From contig JANYHF010000086.1 of NCBI GenBank assembly GCA_025359185.1, positions 1 through 51,777 of the forward strand: 51,777 bases of DNA. The letters run 5' to 3'. The notes under the pieces are model-generated. The model ran no database searches. It worked only from the letters and a program-made list of their open reading frames with translations, and was not told the DNA's origin. Positions 9,301-14,898 of this stretch are shown piece by piece. How positions within the stretch are numbered: the first letter of the stretch is position 1; each line of letters opens with the position of its first letter. Made by a program: the position numbers and the translations under genes. The DNA is from Hyphomicrobiaceae bacterium. GTDB taxonomy: Bacteria; Pseudomonadota; Alphaproteobacteria; Rhizobiales; Hyphomicrobiaceae.

Positions 9301-10865
9301 TCTTCCGCAATCCTGAGAACCATGCCGTCTACGGATATCTCAGCAATCTGACGCTGCTGTCTGCTACGGTGCTGGCCGAGCAGAACCAGCCGCTCGACCC
9401 GTCCGGCGTCATCTTCAACTCGGTCACAGGCAAACCCCTGCCTGGGAGCATTGTCACTATCCACGGCCCGCCGGGCTTCAATCCGGCAACGGATTTGGTT
9501 GGCGGCCAGCCCAATGTCAATCAGACCACAGGCACCACGGGCGAATACAAGTATCTGCTCTGGCCCACGGCACCTGTTGGCGTCTACACCATCACCGTCA
9601 CGCCGCCCCCTGGCTATCTGCCGATTGGGACGGGCACCAACCAGCCTTGCGTCGCCACGCTGCATGTCGGTGCCGCCGCGCCTGGCTACACCTACGCCTA
9701 TGTCAATGTGAGCAACACGCCGGTGGCCCTCGGCGCCAAGCCAGCCAACCCGAATACCTGCCCGGCGGATTCGACGCAGCTGCCCGCAGCGCCCGGTCAG
9801 TACTACACTCACTTCTATCTCGACGGAACCTCCGTTGACGTCCTGAATAACCACATCTCGCTCGACCCCATCCCGCTCGCCAACGCGCTGATCGTCGCCA
9901 AATCGACGCCGAAGACTGACGTCATTATCGGCGAACTGGTGCCCTACACGATCACTGTGAAGAACGCCAAGACCTACGCCCAGTCCAACGCCGCCATTGT
10001 CGATCAGCTGCCGCCCGGTTTCAAATACCGCACCGGTTCGGCCAAGATCGACGGCGTTGCCGTGGAGCCCGTGGCGTCAGGACGCGACCTGACCTGGCCT
10101 GCGATGCCTGTAGCGGCCGGCCAGACCATCACGCTGAAACTGCTGATGACGGTGGGCTCGGGCGTTGGTGAGGCTGAGTTCGTCAATCAGGCCTGGACAG
10201 TGAACACGGCGGCCCATGTGGTGACATCGAACGTGGCCACCGCGACCGTCCGTGTCACGCCTGATCCGACGTTCGATTGCACCGACGTCATCGGCAAGGT
10301 CTATGAGGACCGCAACCGCAATGGCTACCCGGATGCAGGCGAAAAGGGCATCGGGGGCGTACGGCTCGTCAGCGTAAACGGCTTGCTGATCACAACGGAT
10401 GCCGATGGCCGCTACCACATCGCCTGCGCCGATATCCCCGACGCCGACCGTGGCAGCAACTTCATCCTGAAGGTCGATACGCATACGCTGCCAACCGGCT
10501 ACCGTCTGACCACGGAGAACCCAGGCCTCGTGCGGATCACGCGCGGAAAACTCGCCAAGCTGAATTTCGGCGCCAGCATCGCCAAGGTCGTGCGTGTGGA
10601 TATGCTGGACCAGGCGTTTGTTGCTGACAGCTTGGACCTCAGCCCGCAATGGGCAGCGGGCCTCGGCCAGGTACTGACCACGCTGACCGATCCGAATGCG
10701 GTGCTGCGTGTGGCCTACGGCGTATCGACGAACGAGGACCCCGGTCTTGCTGAGCAGCGCCTACGGACGATTGCCGACCGGATGCGCAGTCTGTGGCGCG
10801 AGCAGGGCGGGCCAGGCGATCTGACCGTTGAAACCGAGTTGTATCACGTTGCCGGTTTGAAGTAG
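393..10865 (+). CDS. Giant secreted multidomain surface protein (DUF11-like and SdrD-B-like repeats, OmpA-like tail)
   Basis: About 3490 residues. ATG 393 is chosen because it gives a compact signal peptide: basic start, hydrophobic core, Ala-Trp-Ala cleavage site near residue 33. A TTG at 357 is an upstream alternative. About eight DUF11-like Ig folds span residues 35-1165, recognisable by recurring ADLTIAK-type starts and NNGP motifs. Ten SdrD-B/Cna-B-like domains span 1166-2415, each with a YxDxNxDG-type calcium-loop motif and a GYTxTETQP motif. One DUF11 domain follows at about 2416-2545, then four SdrD-B domains to 3000, a Cna-like segment, another DUF11 domain (3170-3290) and a fifteenth SdrD-B domain (3300-3390). 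The last 90 residues resemble a divergent OmpA-like fold. Such proteins are usually adhesins, stalks or surface fibres. The function here is inferred; the outer-membrane barrel gene downstream suggests a joint system. Confidence 0.85.
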   Translation: MLIQARALRTPVRALIAVAVTLVWLGGGAGAAWATGVDMQMTTKVQTPPDPVPVGTLMTIQLNAENSGTLTASNPKMVITLPAAVDATFVSASSPNGTCDVAPDSNRKITCLFGATLKGTQGGGGAPVSVTVMLTPIVPNPPGVITTTATVSSDLPVDSNPGNETLDIQTTVIASADLTIANVVSGTQRLSASSPVIAGGRITYSTVVHNNSLSSAADAKVTFTVPTGLDYDASSVAGADWSCAPLAPPNLVCTHAHTIAGGADATTLTWSGKITTTSGNLVLGASVASKTPDSVGSNNIETITSLVTNGADLTIAKTIGAKPAIGGQASVFTLTVNNAGPFAAADATVTDLIDPMFDVASATGAPWVCSIGAKVTSGTPISCTRGSTAVGAAGTIVITATPDNTLIPAGNNALTNAAHAGSAATLDGDLSNNDAHVDFDLLRDGVDLQIGITRDPHPFAINTPVITTITVHDNGPRKATPALPIEVIYTLATGEEYDNADSSDPGWACAPSTGIVTCTYSKDILYTQSALPLLVTTHATAGGAATPLSTNPTVCTGQHAGFAADTNPDNDCLAMHFEYFVSTASADLEVTKTLDTTSPLPFNSDTITYTLKVKNLGPDAATNVDLTDTIPMYVDALYGRPATTVTATSDVTCTGSHTVACTWASIAKDEVKTVSITVKRPIGNSQAWVNSATAYSRDVGDPHHNNNTADAPSVSVDSVAEIELVSKNITPASVKEGVDAIYTLTARNNGPSLATNVRIDDTFNVTAGAAGSGTFTFLEVTGTAHTGAATCTFDQGTYKAHCDIGDLASGEQQVMTVRIRPNFLPGFRVSGSEHRDLTNTAVVVTDTPESDGAPLTAVADANNTKSATLQIIPGDVDLVIHKGDLGDPVAYDVTAGKDSLIVYKIEVTNGGPSFATGVHFVDTYPASASPSTPGVHSLQFMCDLASAAVDSTCPVTPANICTGGAGSVSCAAGSGGDLAAGDSFTRYLVFKVEQAPLPTGTTFLNTVDLLSNEHETLQANNHANENTTVRILADMELTSKTASLASVRLNENFTWAIAIKNKGPGLATAVKVTDSLPAGMVLTGAPSFTFGGPGTCDGAAGDTSLTCYVTNDMANGDTATITVPVKITSHTVTEDLTNTATVSTKSIDLVSSNDSADGKVTVLVSSVSGHVYHDKNNSGSFVSGNGIPGVKVTLTGTDDLNNVITPITQDTTGTDGTYSFTSLRPGTYIVTEDQADTDLAPYLDGKDTLGTVNAITTGANAIKNQFTGIVLGSDVPVGTGRGVSYDFGEVKPVSIAGVVWHDQNNDGAIGGTEPDRIGGVDVTLSGSEIDATGASVAITPVTVQTVGNGTYSITKRSDGSLLRPGTYTVTETQPVKATTGYIPGLAAKGKIGSAAGNGTPHNTLANADFGNVIDTITLASGDAATEYDFGELKPATVAGKVYYDADRSGGPNGSETGLGKKFTITLSGTDYLGKPVSKTADTDPTTGTFSFTDLAPADSAGYTVTETTTPSDYFPGAISAGTGPVGTPSTTVRAIDGIKLMSGNDGTTYDFGHTRASIGGYAYHDQNNDGLRAGDAGIDAVTITLHCQAPFSDVTKVTLTDVSGAGHYQFNDVPPCTDSAGYKLIETQPTAYSLEGMATVGTGPSVSAGTARNTLPVAPINLYGNSISGIKFGGGEVATEYNFGDMKSASLSGIVYYDKNRDGTLNTTPAAEAGIDGVTIKLTGKDYLGNPVSALPQTTAGGAYSFPNLKPSDATGYTLTETQPSDYFDGTVNPGTEGGTGTVANIISAIKLASGKDSTANNFGETRASLSGVIYHDKNYDGLHAGDPGIAATSVVTLSSTCSPTIPDRPADSDTSGVYTFDDILPCAGGYTLTETTPTGYLPGKATTGVIETVATGTDSNGASDATFGNVISVIKFAKGVPGTEYNFGEVKESSLAGNVYLDKNHSDKFETGNPGIQGVIVTLSGKDYRGRDVTASNLAPQTDIDGHYAFTHLPPASTAGYSVTETPPTGYFDGAITAGIPPLGTTVVHAVTTIKLLSDTAAVNYDFGHKVAGLNGYVYYDKNNDGIRSGAAEVGIGGVKVTLSGASCGSPSASLTTSLDATTANGTGSYGFDNLPPCANGWTLTETAPATGGYLPGLATVGAVGTAHADGTADNTFANATFGNVISGITLNATDLAQNYNFGELKPGSIAGNVYYDIDQLKTRNGTEPGIGGVTLTLTGTDYRGRPIAAVVKTTDDTTDATRGNYLFDTVPPGSYIVAETQPGLYADGSVRRGSLGGTEGTNSLTVIPVTPEDAGTAYNFGEIAGGLSGTVFDDPDNNGDVTSGDHGIKDVTVTVTGCGLAAPIVVKTDADGHYFAGPLATCSTGYTITETQPADYSDGITKKGSFGGTDTTPNVISSIPVNSATNGITYNFGEHAKISTDIACALTAPVAHNMQQPFNLAFTITNGSAGAAPAGEFTQTLPAGFVLTAVPTSGQGTCTGTVGGTSVSCDLGFVTIGASFAITVPVKAISYPAGGTIETTGMVTTDGADTGAPNNSCKASLPTVQSTLAGLVFRDDNNNGTQQTGEEGIVSTTIKLTGKDLYGNAVALSVPSNADGTYSFAGLAPADEAGYTVTETQPAGYVDGIDTLGDKGGTLGNDVVSAILLAAGVDAKGYNFAEIGKGLSGKVYVDSNNNGVPDATEAGIGGVIITITGTSADGHPVNLTATTAADGTWIVGGLPPTNAAGYTVTESQPSLWADGKDAAGSAGGTVANDKITAVILPGSGVSTGYNFGERGGMLCGFVYNDGNDNGLKDANEAGIAAVVLTLTGNDANGQPITRTTKSNLLTALATQPGRYCLDDLPVSDGAGFTITETQPPNTDDGKVTPGSLGGTAGTNVLTGIAITTAGAKGDNNNFGEIDHNAATLSGFVFLDNHHDGIHRPGDGRGGWIVELVRGPLGNAGKVIATTTSNPDGSYDFSGLPPGGGYTVIFRNPENHAVYGYLSNLTLLSATVLAEQNQPLDPSGVIFNSVTGKPLPGSIVTIHGPPGFNPATDLVGGQPNVNQTTGTTGEYKYLLWPTAPVGVYTITVTPPPGYLPIGTGTNQPCVATLHVGAAAPGYTYAYVNVSNTPVALGAKPANPNTCPADSTQLPAAPGQYYTHFYLDGTSVDVLNNHISLDPIPLANALIVAKSTPKTDVIIGELVPYTITVKNAKTYAQSNAAIVDQLPPGFKYRTGSAKIDGVAVEPVASGRDLTWPAMPVAAGQTITLKLLMTVGSGVGEAEFVNQAWTVNTAAHVVTSNVATATVRVTPDPTFDCTDVIGKVYEDRNRNGYPDAGEKGIGGVRLVSVNGLLITTDADGRYHIACADIPDADRGSNFILKVDTHTLPTGYRLTTENPGLVRITRGKLAKLNFGASIAKVVRVDMLDQAFVADSLDLSPQWAAGLGQVLTTLTDPNAVLRVAYGVSTNEDPGLAEQRLRTIADRMRSLWREQGGPGDLTVETELYHVAGLK

Positions 10866-10905
10866 GCGAATGGGTTGGTCGCTGAGCTGACGGAGATGCA
10901 AGCGT

Positions 10906-10927
10906 CCCCTCTCCTGTGGGGAGAGGG
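10906..10927. repeat. GC-rich palindromic intergenic element
   Basis: CCCTCTCC (10907-10914) and GGAGAGGG (10920-10927) form an 8-bp hairpin in the 249-bp gap between the giant gene and the barrel gene. The sequence, followed by TGAGGGG, has the look of a dispersed REP-type palindrome. No T-run follows. It could act as an mRNA stabiliser or partial attenuator that lowers expression of the downstream gene. No second copy is seen in this window. Confidence 0.45.
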
Positions 10928-11114
10928 TGAGGGGTTGATTTGTGAGAGCTGTTTCAACAGGTTCCGCACCCCGTCCAGTACCAGTCGCGTTCGCGTGTGC
11001 ACTGAGCAAGTGTCTAAGAATTCAAGAGGTGCGAGCTGACCGCTCGCGGCCAACGGGTTTGCTTTGCTTCGTTTGAGGGAAAGCCGGCTCGAAGTGACAT
11101 CAAGGATGGGTGTG

Positions 11115-14100
11115 ATGAGAAGTGGGACAAAGATGCGGTCGCTGTTGGCTTTGGGGCCGGCGCTGGTATTGACCCTTGCGGCGGGCGCGCTGTGCCTGGC
11201 GGCACAACCCGCCTTGGCCAAATCGTGGCGCACCACGGCCAGCCGCCATGCCGCGCCTGTCAACACCGAGAACAACACCACCGCCGACAGCGGCGACGAC
11301 GGCCGTTGCATCCCTGGAGCCGTCAGCCGGCTGCCCTTCTCCGTCAGCGTCGATGGCGTGCCCACAGGCGGCGCGGGCCTCGGCGTCAATGCCGATAGTC
11401 AGCGTTGCGCCGATCTCGCGCTCGACCGCGCCGACGTGCAAATCCGCTATGATGGCCTTGCCGCCGAGCCGCGCCTCAATGTCATCGCGACGCCCGACGC
11501 AGCCCTGCGCGGCGAGGGCGCGACGTTCATCGTCTACGCCAACTACGGCTCGCACATCGATCATGCCGAAGTGCGCATATTCGCCGAGGGCGACACCACC
11601 CGCCAGCAGCCGCTCGCCGTCCTGCCCGTGGATCATGGCGAGGCGCATTGGCATGTGCCCGCAGGCCGTAACGACAGCCTCACCTATGTGGTCCGCGTTT
11701 ACGACGCCAGCGGACGGTTTGATGAGAGCAAGCCCAAAACCCTGAAGCTCGCCGACATCCGCGGCGGCAAGTCTGATCCCGCAGAAATCGCGGCGGTCTA
11801 TGACAGCAATGCGCTTGAAATCCACAACATCCCCGTGACCGGTGGCGCTGTGACCGTCTCGGGTACGCATCTGGCGTTGGGCTCGCAAGTGCACATCATG
11901 GGCGCAGCTGTGCCGGTTGACCGCAACGGAGCGTTCGCCTACCGGACGATCCTGTCCCCCGGCCCGCACCAAGTCCGCGTCGAGATCGCCGATCCGCAAG
12001 GCCACGTCTCCGAATTCACCCGAAGCGCCAGCATTCCGGACCGCGACTGGTTCTACGTCGCGCTGGCAGACCTCACCGTCGGCCATGGCACGGCATCCGA
12101 CAATTTCGCCCTGCTCAACCCCGATAAAGCCGATGAGTTCAACAACAAGACCTTCGTCAACGGCCGCCTCGCCTTCTATCTCAAGGGGAAGATCCGTGGC
12201 GACACTTTGCTGACGGCGTCCGCCGACACACGCGACCAGCCGGTCAGCCATCTGTTCACGAATTTCATGAGCAAGGACCCGCACTACCTGCTCCGGCATC
12301 TTGATCCGAACAAATATTATCCTGTCTATGGCGACGACAGCTCCGTCACCGACGATGCGCCCACGAACGGCAAATTCTACGTCCGCCTCGAACGCGGCGA
12401 CAGCCACATCATGTGGGGCAACTTCAAGACCGCCATCAACGGGTCCGAGTTCGTACGCTACGACAGGGGCCTCTACGGCGCCGAGGCGCATGTAGCGACC
12501 GATGCGTCCACGGTCTATGGCGAAAAGCGCGGCGAGGCCGAGGCGTTTGCAGCCCAGCCTGGTACGCTTGGCGCCCGCGACGTGTTCCGTGGCACCGGCG
12601 GCTCGCTCTACTATCTCCGCCGCCAGAACATCACCACGGGCTCCGAACGCGTCAGTGTTGAGCTGCGCGACGAGATCACCGGCCTTGTGCTGCAAAGCAA
12701 AGTCCTGAAGCCCGCAGAGGATTACGAAGTCAACGCCATCCAAGGCCGCGTCTTGCTGCGCGAACCACTGGCATCGACCGGCACCGACGATTTCGTCGTC
12801 CACACCGGATCGCTCGGCGGCAATGCGCAATATCTCGTCATCACATACGAATTCACGCCAGGCCTCGAACAGAGCGAAGACAAAGTCGCGGGCGGCCGCG
12901 CGTCCTACTGGATCAACGATCATATCCAGGTCGGCGCGTCCGGCTACGACCAGACCCAGCCCGGCATGGCCCAAAAGCTCGTCGGCGCGGACATCACCGT
13001 TCGCTATGCGCCGGGCACCTATGTGAAGTTCGAAGGCGCGCAGTCGGACGGCGCTGGCAGCGGCGAATCCGTCTCGGCTGACGGCGGCTTCAGTTTCGAC
13101 ACCCGCTCGGCGGGCGGTGAGCGGGCGGGCGCCAAGCGCGTCGAAGCTGGCGTCGATCTCAACGAAATCGCCCCCGGCCGCGAAGGCCGGCTCGCCGGCT
13201 ACTGGCAGGAAAAGAACAAGGGCTTCAGCGGCCCCGGCAACATCACGGCCGAAACTGGCGCGCGCGAAATGGGCGCATCGGCCGACGTGAAGCTGGGCGG
13301 CCCTTGGTCAGTGAAAGCCAAGCTCACGCGCAAGGAAGATGAGTACCGCAACTATTCGGCAGGTGAAGGCGATGTCGCCTATGCCGTCGATTCGCACTGG
13401 ACGGTTGGCGTGGGCGTGAAGCTCGACAGCAACGATCCGGTCTCGGCTTCGGCAAGCCCCACGCTGAACCAGGCCGGACGGCGCACCGATGTTGGCGTAA
13501 AAGTCGGCTACGACTCACAGCGCGATTGGTCCACCTACGTGTTCGCCCAGACAACCGTTCAGCGCACAGCGGATCGCGACAGCAACAACCGGGCTGGCGT
13601 TGGCGGCAAGGTGCGATTGTCATCGAAACTCACCGCCAATGGTGAGGTTTCGGGCGGCGACGGCGGCATCGGCGGCAAGATCGGCACCGAATACCAGATC
13701 AACGATGCGAGCACGGCCTATCTCACCTACTCGCTCGATCCCGACCATACGGACATCATCAGCCGGGGCGGCGAAGGAATGCTGGTCAGCGGCGCGCGGA
13801 CAAGGTTTTCGGACTCGGTGAGCGTGTTCGGAGAGGAGCGCTTCCGTCACGGCGCAGGCTATGGTGGCCTGACCCACGCCTTCGGTCTCGACTTCGCGCC
13901 CATCAAGGACTGGAAGACCGGCTTTGCCTTTGAAACCGGCAACCTCAGCGATCCCAACGCTGGCGACATCAAACGCACGGCGGCCAGCGTCACCCTGGGC
14001 TTTTCCCGCGAAGAGCTGAACTACGCCGGAAAACTCGAATACCGCAAAGACCAGACCACCACCACGACGGCCGAGACGGATCGCAACACGTGGCTCGTCA

Positions 14101-14723
14101 ACAATGCGCTTGGCGTGAAGGTCAGCAAGGACTGGCGCTTCCTTGGCAAATTCAACGGCTCCTGGTCGGACGGCAGCAATGGCGATTTCTACGACGGCAA
14201 CTACATCGAGGCCGTCAGCGGCTTCGCCTTCCGCCCGGTACTGAACGACCGCCTCAACGGCTTGTTCAAATACACCTATCTCTATGACTTGCCGAGCCCC
14301 GGTCAGATATCCTCAGCCGGCCTCACCCCCGACTACGCGCAAGCTAGCCACGTATTGTCGGTCGACGCCGACTACGACGTCCTCAGCTGGCTGACCCTCG
14401 GCGGCAAATATGCCTTCCGGTTCGGTGCCCTGCGCGACAGCCGCGACGCCAGCGCCGAATGGTTCGACAGCAAGGCACAGCTCGTCATCGGCCGCCTCGA
14501 CGTGCATCTCAACAAGAGCTGGGATGTGGTTGGCGAAGGCCGGATGCTGGAGAACCTCACCGCTGAAGACCGCAAGACCGGCGCGCTGGTCGCCATCTAC
14601 CGCCACATCAACGAGAACTTCATGGTCGGCGGCGGCTACAATTTCAGCGACTTCTCCGACAACCTCACCGACCTCAGCACCAAGAGCCGTGGCGTGTTCT
14701 TTAATGTGGTTGGCAAGTTCTGA
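11115..14723 (+). CDS. Large outer-membrane beta-barrel protein with Ig-like N-terminal domains
   Basis: About 1202 residues. ATG 11115 is preferred because AAGG lies nine bases upstream; ATGs at 11106 and 11133 are alternatives. A clear signal peptide is followed by a mature N-terminus near residue 33. Residues about 110-215 read as an Ig-like fold, and 240-310 as a second one containing a VTVSGTHLALGSQV segment. From about 320 to the end the protein alternates aromatic and polar residues with frequent Gly, Asp and Asn turns, as in a large beta-barrel. It ends in Val-Val-Gly-Lys-Phe, the C-terminal Phe signature recognised by the BAM machinery. It has no TonB box and no plug domain that I can see. 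Position and orientation directly after the giant repeat protein suggest an anchor, secretion channel or assembly partner. That role is inferred. Confidence 0.8.
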   Translation: MRSGTKMRSLLALGPALVLTLAAGALCLAAQPALAKSWRTTASRHAAPVNTENNTTADSGDDGRCIPGAVSRLPFSVSVDGVPTGGAGLGVNADSQRCADLALDRADVQIRYDGLAAEPRLNVIATPDAALRGEGATFIVYANYGSHIDHAEVRIFAEGDTTRQQPLAVLPVDHGEAHWHVPAGRNDSLTYVVRVYDASGRFDESKPKTLKLADIRGGKSDPAEIAAVYDSNALEIHNIPVTGGAVTVSGTHLALGSQVHIMGAAVPVDRNGAFAYRTILSPGPHQVRVEIADPQGHVSEFTRSASIPDRDWFYVALADLTVGHGTASDNFALLNPDKADEFNNKTFVNGRLAFYLKGKIRGDTLLTASADTRDQPVSHLFTNFMSKDPHYLLRHLDPNKYYPVYGDDSSVTDDAPTNGKFYVRLERGDSHIMWGNFKTAINGSEFVRYDRGLYGAEAHVATDASTVYGEKRGEAEAFAAQPGTLGARDVFRGTGGSLYYLRRQNITTGSERVSVELRDEITGLVLQSKVLKPAEDYEVNAIQGRVLLREPLASTGTDDFVVHTGSLGGNAQYLVITYEFTPGLEQSEDKVAGGRASYWINDHIQVGASGYDQTQPGMAQKLVGADITVRYAPGTYVKFEGAQSDGAGSGESVSADGGFSFDTRSAGGERAGAKRVEAGVDLNEIAPGREGRLAGYWQEKNKGFSGPGNITAETGAREMGASADVKLGGPWSVKAKLTRKEDEYRNYSAGEGDVAYAVDSHWTVGVGVKLDSNDPVSASASPTLNQAGRRTDVGVKVGYDSQRDWSTYVFAQTTVQRTADRDSNNRAGVGGKVRLSSKLTANGEVSGGDGGIGGKIGTEYQINDASTAYLTYSLDPDHTDIISRGGEGMLVSGARTRFSDSVSVFGEERFRHGAGYGGLTHAFGLDFAPIKDWKTGFAFETGNLSDPNAGDIKRTAASVTLGFSREELNYAGKLEYRKDQTTTTTAETDRNTWLVNNALGVKVSKDWRFLGKFNGSWSDGSNGDFYDGNYIEAVSGFAFRPVLNDRLNGLFKYTYLYDLPSPGQISSAGLTPDYAQASHVLSVDADYDVLSWLTLGGKYAFRFGALRDSRDASAEWFDSKAQLVIGRLDVHLNKSWDVVGEGRMLENLTAEDRKTGALVAIYRHINENFMVGGGYNFSDFSDNLTDLSTKSRGVFFNVVGKF

Positions 14724-14732
14724 GCATTCCGT

Positions 14733-14814
14733 CCGCCTTCGCCAAACCTACGGCGCGACGTCCGCCTCTGGATTGGTACAACGACCGGTGCCGCCGAAGC
14801 CTTGGCGAAGGCGG
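14733..14814. repeat. Two inverted copies of a REP-like 24-bp palindrome
   Basis: CCGCCTTCGCCAA at 14733-14745 is exactly complementary to TTGGCGAAGGCGG at 14802-14814. Each arm belongs to an imperfectly palindromic 24-mer (14733-14756 and 14791-14814), the two placed head to head. The pair sits between two convergent genes, where it could act as a bidirectional terminator. The paired arrangement is like a BIME-type element. Confidence 0.55.
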
Positions 14815-14898
14815 CTGGTGGAGATAGGGTCCGTCAACTTCACTTGGAATCATTGATAAATTTCCGAATTGCTGTGTTGGGTCGCTACACAGGTCCGC

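Noticed and set aside
3890-9390. Regularly spaced similar DNA segments resembling a tandem array
   Set aside because: The repeats are protein domains of 340-420 bp inside one open frame and diverge at DNA level. They are not CRISPR or satellite DNA.
4047-9854. Two long minus-strand open frames of about 600 codons inside the giant gene
   Set aside because: They lie opposite a clearly coding repeat protein and mirror its biased codons. They show no recognisable domain and are low-complexity.
11100-12974. Minus-strand open frame of 624 codons opposite the barrel gene
   Set aside because: It has no recognisable domain. The plus strand encodes a signal peptide and barrel in the same place.
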